Positions 11,665 to 22,292 of a stretch of 64,000 nucleotides of DNA are shown here, piece after piece. The DNA lies in NCBI GenBank assembly GCA_029718625.1, contig CM056381.1, positions 54,926,157 through 54,990,156 on the forward strand. The letters run 5' to 3'. Source of the stretch: Synaphobranchus kaupii (Eukaryota > Chordata > Actinopteri > Anguilliformes > Synaphobranchidae). The notes beneath the pieces are model-generated. The model searched no databases. It saw nothing but the letters and a program-made list of their open reading frames with translations, and was not told where the DNA came from. A program made the position numbers and the translations under genes. Each line of letters begins with the position of its first letter. Positions within the stretch are counted from its first letter, which is position 1.

Positions 11665-13195
11665 CACTACTCAAAAAAAGTTAGGGATATTTGGCTTTCG
11701 GGTGAAATTTATGGAAAATGTAAGTTCACGCTACAGTGATATTATACGTATCATGAAAGTAGGGCATTTAAGTAGAAGCATGCAATGGTGATTTCCTCAT
11801 CTCAAACAATTTATTGAAACAAAAGCCAACAACAGTGGTGGGTATACCACAACAAAAATGTCAATGTCTCAATAACTTGTCATGTGCCCTTGAGCATCAA
11901 TTACAGCTTGACAACGACGTCTCATGCTGTTCACAAGTCGACTTATTGTCTGCTGAGGCATGGCATCCCACTCTTCTTGAAGGGCGGCCCTCAGGTCATT
12001 GAGGTTCTGGGGTACAGAGTTACGAGCCTCTACACGGTGAGTCAGCTGATCCCATAGGTTTTCTATGGGATTCAGGTCTGGAGAAAGTGCAGGCCACTCC
12101 ATTTGAGGTACCCCAGTCTCCAGCAGCCTTTCCCTAATGATGCGACCTCGATGAGCTGGAGCATTGTCGTCCATGAAGATGAAATTACGCCTGTGTTGTT
12201 CATGCAGTGGCACAATGACTGGATTAATGATGTTATTCAGGTAGTATGGGCTTGTCACTGTACCATTCACAAAGTGTAGGGCAGTTCTGTATTGACTAGA
12301 CACACCTGCCCACACTGTAACACAGCCACCACCAAAGGGTCGTCTGGTGACAACAGTGGCTGATGCATAGCGCTCTCCTTGACGTCTCCAACATCGTTGG
12401 CGGCCATCATTTCTGCTCAACGTGAATCGACTTTCATCAGAGAACAGCACTGAGGCCCACTGGTCCCTCATCCAGCGTAAATGCTCTTTGGCCCATGCAA
12501 GACGATGACGCCTGTGCCTGGTGGTGTGGTCAGGTACCCTTGCAGGTCGTCTAGCACGCATACCACGCTGATGTAAACGGTTTCGAATGGTCTGACGTGA
12601 CACTTGGGTGCCTCTCACCTCCCTTAAATGTGCCTGGAGTTGAGTGGCATTCATCATCCGGTTCCGCAGGGCACTGTTCACAATGAAGCGGTCATCAGTG
12701 TGGGATGTGGCCAAAGGACGTCCACTTCTATGCCTTTCTGTGACTCTTCCAGTCTCTCTGTATCTCTGTTGCAACCTGCTGATGACACTCTGTGACACTC
12801 TAAGCTCAGTGGCCACTTCCCTCTGAGAACATCCTGTTTGAAGCCTCGCAATGGCGAGGTACTGTTGATCAATTGTTAGGTGTCGTCTTGGTCTCATGAT
12901 GTCAAAATGTGAACAGCATGATGAAGAGGACTGTTTAAATACCAATTCTAATTGAACCAGGAAATTTATTGGTCGATTCATGGATCAAACACCTGTTGTG
13001 AATTTTGCCGTTCAGCTCCTTGTTAGAGAACAGCAAGTTGTGCAAAAAGTACTGAAACATTGAATAGTTGGACATGTGCATTCAAAAGCTTAGAGAAGGT
13101 CAAATTAATTTCACCTGTAAAGGTTATAGTGCATTTTAGGTTCATCCTGAAATTTCACCCGAAAGCCGAATATCCCTAACTTTTTGTGAGTAGTG
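11665..13195 (-). mobile_element. Tc1 element copy 2, both ends present
   Basis: 1,531 bp with inverted ends CACTACTCAAAAA / TTTTGTGAGTAGTG, and an extended match ATCCCTAACTTTTT. It is flanked by TA on both sides (11663-11664 and 13196-13197), the Tc1/mariner target duplication. A second conserved block (TTTCGGGTGAAATTT) lies just inside each end. The transposase frame is intact, so this copy has every visible cis and trans requirement for mobility. Activity is not shown by sequence. Confidence 0.92.
11869..12897 (-). CDS. Tc1-family DD34E transposase (copy 2), intact frame
   Basis: 342 aa from the ATG at 12897, with an upstream in-frame ATG at 12981 also available. Same architecture as copy 1: two N-terminal helix-turn-helix segments joined by an intact SGRP linker, then a DD34E catalytic core ([25 protein letters not shown]). 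Differences from copy 1 include W for L and K for R near residues 135-137, M for T near 143, C for G in RPFGGGC and R for P in EQHRRNF. The Cys in the GGG run and the Trp are unusual and could be deleterious. It lies between both element termini. A recently active or recently dead member of the family. Confidence 0.93.
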   Translation of the reverse strand: MRPRRHLTIDQQYLAIARLQTGCSQREVATELRVSQSVISRLQQRYRETGRVTERHRSGRPLATSHTDDRFIVNSALRNRMMNATQLQAHLREVRGTQVSRQTIRNRLHQRGMRARRPARVPDHTTRHRRHRLAWAKEHLRWMRDQWASVLFSDESRFTLSRNDGRQRCWRRQGERYASATVVTRRPFGGGCVTVWAGVSSQYRTALHFVNGTVTSPYYLNNIINPVIVPLHEQHRRNFIFMDDNAPAHRGRIIRERLLETGVPQMEWPALSPDLNPIENLWDQLTHRVEARNSVPQNLNDLRAALQEEWDAMPQQTISRLVNSMRRRCQAVIDAQGHMTSY

Positions 13196-13411
13196 TATAA
13201 GGACAGTTATTGTCCATAATACATTTATTTAAGGTTAAACTGACATTTTAAGCACAATATGTTGATTTGAATGGGTCGATTGGGTTCTGGAGTTGTGTGG
13301 TTACAGCAATTGCGCAGGGTTGGCGTGGCCTGTGGTGGTGGGGTGGTGGGGCCCAATGTGATATATCTTTTCATGGGGCCCAAAATCCCTGGCGGCGCCC
13401 CTGCTTACCCT

Positions 13412-14333
13412 ATCCACGGTGACCCCCTAGTGGAACTTGTTGACATCCCAATTATAGTAGCCTATTCATATTTCTCTGAAATTTTTCAATTAATTTACAA
13501 TACATTTTGACAACTCCTGTAGGCTAGCCTAGTTAAAAGGGCATTTTACAAATAGGATAGCTGTTCTGGGGAATTTGGAAATAAGGTAATCTGTGTTATG
13601 CAGATATTTCTCACGTTTATAACAAGTGAAATTTTATGAAAATTAGTTGAGAATTAAGTGAGTTAATTCTTATTTATCAGGGGAGGTCTACATCTGTCAA
13701 TACACTACCAAAATACGCTAATCTTGACCGCATAGTATGGTGGACGTGCAGAAATTTGAGTCTAGGTTTCTATGGACTGAGCAACCAATGATCAAAACTG
13801 ACCCTGTCCCTTTCATGTTGACAGGAAATAAATACGCCATGAAATAAATAAAAGAGAATATAATGAATAAGAAACTAAATAAATAAATATCTATTCATTA
13901 TTTTATTTATTTATTTATTTTATTGTGTCACATTTTATTTGGTCTTCCAAATCCGCGCTCCAAAAAAGAAACGAATCAATCATTCGCATAACCATACTGC
14001 CCTCTCCTGACGAGAATGAGCATATTTTTCCTATTACAGATACAATTGCACTGTAAAATATCAATTTGTAGATTAATTGTAGCCTAATCTGTAATAAAAT
14101 ACGATAAACACCACCACATGTTGCCAATTAATAGCTCTATAATAGATGCATCATTCATCCAATACACAACGCAGTTAAAAACGGGGTTTTTGAGTAACAT
14201 TAGCCTATATTTTAAAGTGTTTTGCCCCCGCTCCCCATGTTAAAATGACGCACGAAGTAGCCTACACAAGCAAGGACTCAAAAGTGGCTTTAATTGCACT
14301 TAAAATGCATGTTGTAATCAGTTCAGAATTGAG
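13412..14333. other. AT-rich non-coding DNA
   Basis: Contains AAATAAAT-type simple sequence (13840-13925). No conserved frame, RNA gene or transposon end is recognised. Confidence 0.5.
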
Positions 14334-14522
14334 TTATATCTCGAACAAACGACTTACAAAGTCATATAAACGAGATAATATCTTGTTAAAAACGACTCGC
14401 TATCTCGTATAAACGAGATAGTATCTCGTAAAAATGACTTAAGTCATATAAACTAGATAATATCTAGTATAAATGAGGTAATAACTCGTATAAACGACTT
14501 ACTATCTCGTATAAACGAGAGC
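14334..14522. repeat. Short-period palindromic tandem repeat
   Basis: Degenerate repeats built from TATCTCGTATAAACGAGATA and shorter ACTCGTATAAACGA forms, recurring about every 25-35 bases. Each unit is self-complementary (TCTCGT...ACGAGA), so the array could form cruciform or stem-loop structures. No coding. Confidence 0.7.
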
Positions 14523-14573
14523 GCTTCAAAAAAAATAATTTCACCTTGCGCTTCAGGGGTTCCGTAGTTACTC

Positions 14574-15540
14574 ATAATAAACACAGTACAAAAAGAAATG
14601 ATATTTCAACAAAAATACTTTTTCAACGTACAAAACTGCCAAGGTACTCACGCATACAAAGCACTGTCTATAATAAAACTAGCAAAATCTAGGCCTGCCA
14701 TTAAAATTATTGATATCAAAATTAGGCCAAACTACAACAAACAATATTGGCTATCTTTCCTCGCACAAATTAAACAAGCTCTATTCGAAAGCAATGCTAC
14801 CCAAGTTTCCTAAATTATTTCATGCAACTTCGCCCTGTGCTTTTTCATCTTACCATCTGAAAGATGGTCATTCAAACTTGTCACATCAAAGTGTCAACTA
14901 ACTAAATTAATGTTGTAAGCAGCTGAGGAAAAATGACACTCCAGAAAGGATGTTTATACTTGGTTGTCAAGTACAAAATGTACAAAATATTTTAACATTG
15001 CAACTAGATAGATAGATGGATAGATAGACAGGCTACTTTATTATCCCCATGGAGATATTTTTCTGGCAGCATATAACATTTACAAACAGACATTTATACC
15101 AAGAAACATGCATCTACACTAGAGAAAGGGGGGGATTAATACATAAATACAGTATGTATGTGCATGTTTGTGGTTCAGATAAAGTTTAGTCAAATAAGTA
15201 GTAAAATAGTATAATTATTTTTTTATAATTATTTGTGAACACAATTTTACTAATTTTTGTATTGTGTAACGATGTGGGTTTCATACATCCAAAGCACTGG
15301 ATGCAGACAACTGTTAAAGATATATTGTAGTAATTTGTACATGTTTTAAGTGTAACAGCTGAATTGTTATTTACACTATAAATCATTGACATTTGACACT
15401 TTCACGTGACGCATAAAGTTTGAATGACCACATTCACTTCAGATGGTAAGATGAAGAAACACAGGACCAAGTTTCATTAAATTATTTACGAAACATTGGG
15501 TAGCATTGCTTTGGAATATAGCTTGTTTAATTGTGTCTTT
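14574..15540. repeat. Palindromic element family P, copy B
   Basis: Left arm ~14574-14905 and right arm ~15392-15540 match the arms of copy A. The ~490 bp between them is unrelated to copy A's insert. It includes GATA/GATG simple repeats (15007-15032) followed by CTACTTTATTATCCCC, a tail motif seen on fish LINE-type elements. The right arm runs directly into the reversed Harbinger-like copy at 15541. Confidence 0.6.
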
Positions 15541-17745
15541 GCTATCTTACACCCGGCGGAGGGTTCATTATAGTGCCTAGCGCTCACTCGTTTAAATACC
15601 AAGTCATCTTGCACGCATTGCTAGTGAACTGGGCGGGTTGCTTTTAAGATGAGGAGTGGCCAGGATCATTTTTCACATATTGCCATCTTAAGCCAGCAGA
15701 AAGCACTTGCTAAAACCACCACAAACCTGGTCTAAAGTCATGTCACAGTTGTTTACATGTTATTTTAACGGCGCATATAAGTGCGTCTACATAGGCGTGT
15801 GCATAACGTGTGTTCACCCTCCTGTTTGTTACACACAGAGGCCTGCACAAGCATGACTAAAAATATCAAGATTACAATGCGAAATATTATTATTCTGTAG
15901 GCTATATCAAAAAATGCATAATAATAATAGGGTCCATAGGTCAAAAACCACATACCTGTCCCTCAGCGAAGGGGAATGCCGCATTAAATTGCTTTCAGCC
16001 CACTCCATGAACATCCAGGCGATGTGCGATGGATACATGTAAGGTTACATGTATAGGCCATTCACAATTATCCTGGATCAAGCTATGATTTAGCCTATAT
16101 TTGCCAATAATTCCTGTAATCTTCTGGGGGGACAATCTTCTGTAATAGGACAATGGCTATCCATTAAAAACTTTGCTGATAACACCTATATCAAGCCTAA
16201 TGCGCGAATTGTCATTTACACCTAAAGCGTGAATTCTTATTCAATGGAAAACTATCGCACTGCAATAGACGGACATTTCAGTTCTGAAAATGCGCTTCAG
16301 ATGTCATTACAATAGGCTACAGCTCACTTCATCTAGGCCTACAGCCTGTAAGTAAATGGAATAGTTTTGACTGAAAAAAGTTCAAAACCTTGTCCAGTGT
16401 AGGTTATTGTTTTTAAAATAGCCTAGGCTACAGTCCCCGGGATTCACTGTGCATAAGGTTTTTTCGATAGCCTACAGTTAAAAAACAGATTAATTTAAAT
16501 TTCACCATGTTAACTGAATTGTAACCTTATTCTTCGTCCTTCATATTTTTTAAATTACAGTGACCAGGTTTCCAATCTGAAACAATTTTAAAGAGAAATA
16601 AGAGTCTAATTAGAAACGAAAACAAATTTGCAGAACATTAAACAATTAATTCAGAATTAATTTTAATGCTATTCTCTGCATGTGTGCTTTAACTTCATGC
16701 AGGAGCAGGTCTGTTTCCCCTGCTGTAAATCACACTTTTCATGGTCTTCCTGGGACTGCAGTCAAAAACCGACTTTTCGCATTGAAAACCAATGTTTTGG
16801 GTTAGACTATGATCATACACAACAGTTTTATCCGAAAATCTCATATTGCGTCGAAGTGGGTGTTTCGGCTTACCATGCGCTGCATTTCCGGGGATTTGTG
16901 ACGTCCCGAAATCCTTAGCATAAAAATAGGTGGAGTCTCGGCTAGTAAAGTGAGCAGAGAACTCCATGGCAGAGAGCAGGAAGGGGGCTGAGTCACACCT
17001 ACCCACGGCTCCAAGTTCAAATTGAAGCTGTAAAAAAAGGGCTTAGAAAAGCAATTGCAGTATCACTTTAATTATTTTACAGCATTATGCTACCAGTAAA
17101 ACAGGTTGGTCATATTTCCATAAGCAGGACATTATAAAACAAAGGTAAATATGTGTGAAGCTATGGGTTCCAAACCTGATTTAGTGTATTTACTAGTGTC
17201 ATCATTAAGGCAAAATAATGGTATTTATGTTATTAATCAATATTATAATGCACATAATGAACTTTGGATAAAGCTTGAACTTCAAGAACTCCATGAGAAC
17301 AGCCTCATGGAATTGATGTTTGACAATGCTTCATTGTATAATCAAACAAAATTTGTTAAACAAGAAGGCTAATTTGGCGTTTTATAAGGTGAAACGGAAG
17401 CCATTCTAGTATCTTATTCTCCGCTGTTGCAGGTACGTTTTTTAACTAAATTTAACCGCATAGGCTATATTTTCTAAAATAACAGCACTATCAGGAATTA
17501 CCTGGAATTACCCGTGCCGGTGTTAAACCCTAATGTTAAAGATTATCATTGTGTATATCAAAACGTGTCATAATGGTTAGTCCGAATCATATTGATCATA
17601 CTATTGATCCATATAGCCTATTACTTGCTCGCACTACACATGCACGAGCATGTCTGTTTCACCATCATATAAGCAATCCGCCAAGGTGGAAAAGCAGGCT
17701 TTTAAAGGGAATTTTTAAAGAGACATTTTGATTGGTTTATTGGGA
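15541..17745 (-). mobile_element. Harbinger-like element family H, copy 2 (reversed, truncated)
   Basis: The minus strand follows 43480-46175 and 1860-3790 along its length, with shared blocks at the CACCCGG end, CAGACCAGGTTTGTGGTGG, and CCTTTAAAAGCCTGCTTTTCC. The GGGCCCTAT terminus is missing at the 17.7-kb side. A ~310-bp block (about 16753-17065, starting CTGCAGTCAAAAACC) is absent from the other copies, so a separate insertion interrupts it. No transposase frame. Confidence 0.6.
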
Positions 17746-18892
17746 TGGCAGGTATGCCATCCGCCAGGTTACGGCTTGGCGGGGCATGCCCATTCCTATA
17801 CAGCACCGAGAGTTTGGCACTTTTCAGGTTTTCCTACAGAAGTAACTACAATGACCATAGACTCTCAGCCCTTAAAAACATTAACTTCTGTATGTTCTGA
17901 CCCCATGTAACCACACAGCATTCAGATACAACTTCACACATCCACACAATAAAGCCCCAAACTTGGGTTATTTTGCCGTTTTTCTTCCTATTTTTCCTGC
18001 CAAACTGCCTGCCTCCGTCGTGATGTTATCCAATGGGGAAAATTATTCTTTGAGGCTATGGTCCGTATACCTGCTCATCAAGCTTATCGCCCAATAAAAA
18101 CGCTTCATACTAATGTTTTTTAATGTTAATATAGCTAATGGCTTCATGTTTTCTAAGAAGCTGTGGTCAGAGTCACTGTCTCTCACACTAAGGATTGTGG
18201 GTTCAAGCCCAGCAGGGCACATGCTTATTTTCACAAAAACAATGTGCAACTGTTAAGTACTTTTCATTTATTAGACTGTTATTATTTTCACATTAACGTA
18301 TTTTTATGGCAAAGCCAAAAGAGGTTTCCAATATTGACTGTTCAATGTTTCACTTGTATTTCACTTGTACTGTAGTTTTTTTTGTCTCGCTCTTGTCTGG
18401 TTTGGGGACGGTGTACCAATTAAGCTTGTTAGCCAACATGACTGTTGCCAGAGAAACGTCAGTCTGCTTCTAGTCAGGAAGCAGATACAAGCTAGGCTAC
18501 TACGAAGCGAATCAACATGCCTTATAGCCTACATTCATTGCACTACAGAAAACTAAACTAAACCTAGCTGCCCGGTACCAAAACATTTCCCGCAGGTAAC
18601 GTTCTACACTACCGGAAATAAAATTGCGAAGGAATTCTGCTGTGCTTATGAACTCACTCGCTTGCTCGCTAGCTCGTAGCCCACACACGGAAGGTTGGAG
18701 TTACACATCCGGCAATCCAGTGTCGAATAGCCTAACGTTAAATGTATTTAATTTTCTATAGAATACTAATAGCCCTATTTTAAAACTGTATTTCCATATT
18801 TTACTGATGCAAACTATTTAGGCTGTACTAGCTATTTAGGCTGTATGTCTTTCAGCTAGAATGTGTTTGCATCTAGCCCATTGTGCATGCAT
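17746..18892. other. Mostly unannotated DNA with one tRNA-like segment
   Basis: No conserved protein frame. A tRNA-like segment lies at 18160-18235. The rest shows no repeat structure I can name. Confidence 0.45.
18160..18235 (+). repeat. tRNA-derived segment (pseudogene or SINE head)
   Basis: A-box-like TGGTCAGAGTCACT is followed by the B-box GGTTCAAGCCC about 35 bases later, and then AGCAGGGCAC. The spacing fits a tRNA internal promoter. Acceptor and anticodon stems are not convincing, so I do not call a functional tRNA. Confidence 0.4.
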
Positions 18893-19072
18893 GCACAATA
18901 ACAATATTGCCTATCGTAGCTCACACTAAATAAACTAGCTCTATTCCAAAGCAGTGCTATCCAAACTTTCCTAAATTATTTAATGCAACTTGGCCCTGTG
19001 TTTCTTCATCTTACCATCTCAAGAGAATGTGGTCAATGAAACTGTATGTGCCACATCAAACTGCAAAATGAA
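18893..19072. repeat. Half-copy of palindromic element P
   Basis: A single arm matching 1645-1790 and 14735-14880 (words AACAATATT, AACTTGGCCCTGTG, CATCTTACCATC). No partner arm nearby. Confidence 0.6.
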
Positions 19073-19127
19073 AATAATTTATAGTGGAAATACTCTGATT
19101 CAGAGAGAATTACTACACTATAGGGTA

Positions 19128-19275
19128 GGGGTGGGACAATACGAGTAACTCACGATACGATACTGTGACGATATTTGGCCCTCGATAACGATAATATCAC
19201 GATACACGATATCTGCGATAATCGATATATTGCAAGAAATTTCATCTACGATACATCACAATATCTGTGTAACTG
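19128..19275. repeat. Possible hAT-type transposon end
   Basis: Begins TAGGGGTGGGACAATACGAG and continues with many ATCG/CGAT steps (GATAACGATAATATCACGAT), the composition of some teleost hAT termini. No partner end or target duplication was found, so this is a resemblance only. Confidence 0.3.
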
Positions 19276-19945
19276 AAGAAGGAAAAATACCCATAAAAAG
19301 GCAAAAAGCTGAAATTATGTATTTATTCACAGAATTGACATGAAAGCTCTTTAGTGTGCATCACAAACTGGCCAATCGTACATGAAACAATGTACAACAA
19401 ATTGCATAGTGCCTCTTTAACACACACTGACTGCGACTCCATTTGTCCACGACTCCATGTGTTAAGTTAAATGTTTAAAAGAAGTGAAAATGTTTAAAGG
19501 AAGGATACAAAATAAGACCTTACTAAAATCACTTGTGCAAATTAAGTTTACAGAAAAAAAAAATGTATATATATATATATATATTAGGGGTGTCACGATA
19601 CCGTTTCGAAATCGAAAATCGATCGAAATGAGCGTTCGATTTCGAACTTCGAAATCACAAGCTGGTTCGCGATTCTCCAAGTTTTTTTTTTTTCTCTCCA
19701 CCCCCCGCCCCCCCGCGCGCTCTTCTTAGCCTTTCATGTGATGGGTAAAATGTAAAAAAAGTAGCCTACTTGGCCATCTCTAATGTAAGCGTTTCCGACA
19801 AAACGAAACTTGACGCCTTCCACTGCATTTTGTTCGTCCACGCAGGCGTGCGTCCGAAGAAAAAAAAAACAACGATATTTCAAAGAAGACACAGCTGCTA
19901 GTTAACGTTAGCTTACCGGTAGCCTGCATTACTTTTCGACACACC

Positions 19946-20800
19946 ATGGCCACTGCCGGAGTCGGAGATGGAGAAACAGAACTGCAAAATCCTCCTGCTT
20001 CCCTCAAGTCACCGGTGTGGCAACAGTTTGCCTTCCCCGTGAGTTATATAAACAACGAACGCGTCATTGACAAAAAAACGACAGTTTGTCGGCTATGCTA
20101 CACGCGAGTACCATACGCCACCTCAGGCAACACGTCAAATATGGCAGGACACATTCGCAGGCATCACAAAGAAATAGATTTGACTGGGGAAAAAACATTG
20201 ACACAGGCAACTCTTCCATTCTCATTTAGAGCCAAGCTTCCACAAAATTCAACTTGCGCTAAAGAAATAACTAGCGCAATAGGAGTGTTTGTAGCATCAG
20301 ACATGCAGTGTTTCCCCTAGTTTTTTTTTCAGGCCGGGCGGTGAAAGTGCGCCATTTTGCGTAGAGGCGGAAAATATAATTACACCCTCATAATATCAGC
20401 GCTGCCATTGAAAATTTTAATTAGGCCTAACGGGAAACCGAAGCTGTTTTGGGTTTTTCCAGATGCTATTTTGATCATTCCCGCATTCTGCGGTAAGGGA
20501 AATATTGCAGCTACATTAAAAAAAATTAAAAAAAGATTATCTTAAAAAAAAAAGAATAATATAAATTATTTCTTTTTTTCATTAAAATTATTTATTTTCC
20601 CTCTTGTCCAAGCCCGTGAGTTGGCCGCCCGGCCAAGATAATGGTAGGGGAAACACTGGACATGCGACCCTATTCGGTGGTGGAGAACGCTGGATTTAAG
20701 CATTTAATGCAGAATTGCCTTGACGACAATGTAAATGTAAATGACCGTTGTCAGGGCATAAAACCAATGTGTAAATTGTTAATAGCTTGGTAAATGTTCA
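19946..20800 (+). pseudogene. hAT transposase 5' part with BED zinc finger, interrupted
   Basis: The frame from 19946 encodes an N-terminal BED zinc finger at about residues 28-75: CRLC, then HIRRHH, the C2-H(x)H pattern of ZBED/hAT proteins, a DNA-binding module. After ~120 codons the frame enters a MITE (20306-20658). Immediately beyond it, GACATGCGACCC resumes the same frame with RPYSVVENAGFKHLM, the conserved segment that follows in hAT transposases. The frame then ends soon after without the RNase H-like catalytic domain or the C-terminal hAT dimerisation region. It is a broken gene by both insertion and deletion. Confidence 0.8.
20306..20658. mobile_element. 353-bp MITE inserted in the hAT transposase frame
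   Basis: Inverted ends CAGTGTTTCCCCTA / TAGGGGAAACACTG, flanked by the 6-bp direct repeat GACATG (20300-20305, 20659-20664). Removing the insert plus one repeat restores the conserved codon order SDM-RPYS. A second internal inverted pair, GGCCGGGCGG / CCGCCCGGCC, lies just inside the ends. The 6-bp duplication is shorter than the 8 bp of canonical hAT elements. Confidence 0.85.
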
Positions 20801-21118
20801 ACTGTTTATTATTCTAGAGTCTAGTTTTGATAAAGCTCTTAACTGTTTAGGTGTGTTTAAATATTCTCATATTTTTGTTATTATTTATAATTGTTATTAT
20901 TCAAATAAAAGTTACTTATTGAGAAACAAGTATTTTTCTTTACAAATCAAGACTCGATAGTCTAACAATGGCATAGCCATTAGTTAGACTATAGTGCTGG
21001 AAAAAAAAATAGTGCTGAAAAAAAATCGAAAATCGAATCGAATCGTGACCTTAAAATCGAAAGTCAAATCGAATCGCGGATTTGGAGAATCGTGACACCC
21101 CTAATATGTATATATATA

Positions 21119-21350
21119 CAGATCCTTTCCAAAAAATTAGAATATCATGGAAAAGTTTTTTTTTTTTCCATAATTCCATTCAAAAAGTGAAACTTTCATA
21201 GATTATAGATTCATTACACACAGTGAAATATTTCTAGCCTTTATTTGTTTCATTTTTCATAATTTTGGCTTACAGCTCCAGAAAACCCCCAAAACAGTAT
21301 TTCAAGAAATTAGAATAATGTGTCGAAAATCAGCATTTACTTCAGTTATT
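21119..21350. mobile_element. Tc1/mariner-like terminal inverted repeat
   Basis: Starts ACAGATCCTTTCCAAAAAAT, directly after TATATA, and matches the window's first bases in reverse. It is followed by AGTGAAACTTTCATAGATTA and ACAGCTCCAGAAAAC, sequence I remember next to such ends in fish. It is cut at ~21350 by the minisatellite block. No transposase. Confidence 0.55.
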
Positions 21351-21369
21351 TCAGAGAATGAATAATACC

Positions 21370-21700
21370 ATAATAAAGGCCGGAAGGCGGCGCAGGAGAG
21401 ACAGTTCTGGAGGCCGGCGGCGGCGCGGGCAGGACGGCTCTGGAGGCCGGCGGCGCAGGCAGGACCGCTCAGGAGGGCGGCGGCGCAGGCAGGACCGCTC
21501 AGGAGGGCGGCGGCGCAGGCAGGACCACTCAGGAGGGCTGGAACGTGGCGGGACAGGAGGGCTGGAACGTGGCGGGACAGGAGGGCTGGAACAGGAGGGT
21601 TCGAGCCGGACGGGACAGGAGGGCTGGAGCGGGACGGGACAGGAGGGCTGGAGCGGGACGGGACAGGAGGGCTGGAGCCGGACGGGACAGGGGCAAACAC
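21370..21700. repeat. GC-rich composite minisatellite (30-bp then 24-bp units)
   Basis: A 30-bp unit (GCTCAGGAGGGCGGCGGCGC start) repeats about four times at 21408-21536. It is followed by 24-bp units (GGCTGGAACGTGGCGGGACA and GGCTGGAGCGGGACGGGACA starts) to ~21692. Both lengths are multiples of three. On the minus strand this gives repeats such as SSPPVPSR and ALLSGPACAA, so the array probably belongs to the adjacent gag-like frame. Confidence 0.8.
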
Positions 21701-21745
21701 GGATGGGTGGAAAATGGATCCTCCGTCGACGGGTAGCTGAGTCCG

Positions 21746-22060
21746 TCAACGGAGCCAGGAACCAGGACCCCCTCGTCTTCTCTTGGGCCCATAGTTCCCC
21801 GGACACAGGACCAGGCGGGTCCCTTCAAAGGGTGACGGTTGGGGTTGGGTGGTTGAAGGGGTTGTGGGTTCAGGGCTGGCCGGCTGGAAGGTTAGAACTC
21901 CAAGCCCAACGGAGTGGGAGGTGGGTTGAAAAAGGGTCCGGGGTGATGGGTGGTGGTCGGCATGCCGACGGGCGAACTCAGCGTTCTGCCCCCAGATACC
22001 CATGAGGTATTCTTCATAGTTGTCATGGAAGAAGGGGTCAAAAAAATCCTGAGTCGCCAT
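21746..22060 (-). CDS. Gag-like N-terminal frame of an LTR retroelement, truncated
   Basis: Minus-strand frame of 104 codons from ATG at 22060, opening MATQDFFDPFFHDNYEEY, acidic and aromatic at first, then proline- and serine-rich. Its start lies ~40 bases after an LTR-like segment (22100-22290 on the minus strand), the position expected of gag. Downstream the proline-rich minisatellite continues in other frames, so the frame is likely shifted or decayed. No capsid core or zinc knuckle is visible. Assignment is by context and resemblance to proline-rich fish retroelement proteins; moderate to low certainty. Confidence 0.4.
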   Translation of the reverse strand: MATQDFFDPFFHDNYEEYLMGIWGQNAEFARRHADHHPSPRTLFQPTSHSVGLGVLTFQPASPEPTTPSTTQPQPSPFEGTRLVLCPGNYGPKRRRGGPGSWLR

Positions 22061-22097
22061 ACTCGGGTGACCGCCCGCTGGGTCCTAACTGGTGAGT

Positions 22098-22290
22098 TCC
22101 TTCTTTTAGGTGTTGGTGGGGGAAGGACCCAAACGCAGGCAGGAGTATGAAAAAACCAAAGTTTAATAAGGGGCAAGGCAGCAATCCGTGGTGAGAGAGG
22201 CTGGGTCAAAAACCGGGGAGACAGGGCAACGGTACAAAGCACAGTCCAAAGAATGGTCAAAGAACAGGCACTGGACTTATAGACAGCGCG
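22098..22290 (-). mobile_element. LTR-like fragment
   Basis: Shares ~180 bp with 24050-24215: TTAGGTGT, GGGGGAAGGACCCAAACGCA, TTTAATAA, GGCAAGGCAGCAATCCGTGG. It lies just upstream of the minus-strand gag-like frame. Partial, without definable ends. Confidence 0.45.
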
Positions 22291-22292
22291 AT

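Larger units (their letters stand above)
11598..13403. mobile_element. hAT-type non-autonomous element carrying Tc1 copy 2
   Basis: Termini CAGGGGCGCC (11598) and GGCGCCCCTG (ending 13403) are inverted repeats. They are flanked by a perfect 8-bp duplication CTTACCCT at 11590-11597 and 13404-13411, the target length expected of hAT transposons. Without the Tc1 insertion only about 270 bp remain, with no coding capacity, so this is a MITE. The nested order shows that the MITE landed first and the Tc1 element later. Confidence 0.85.
19585..21103 (+). mobile_element. hAT element with truncated BED-finger transposase gene
   Basis: Inverted ends TAGGGGTGTCACGAT (19585) and ATCGTGACACCCCTA (ending 21103), each continuing into CG-punctuated AATCGAAATCGAT-type sequence. 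The flanks ATATATAT and ATATGTAT agree at 7 of 8 positions, but they lie in a TA run, so the target duplication is only suggestive. It carries the 5' part of a transposase gene and a 353-bp MITE. The catalytic part is absent, so the element is non-autonomous. Confidence 0.8.

Noticed and set aside
21358..22005. Plus-strand frame of 215 codons rich in RRRR/GG repeats
   Set aside because: It is the antisense reading of a GC-rich minisatellite with units divisible by three. Repetition alone keeps it open, and the gag-like reading is on the other strand.
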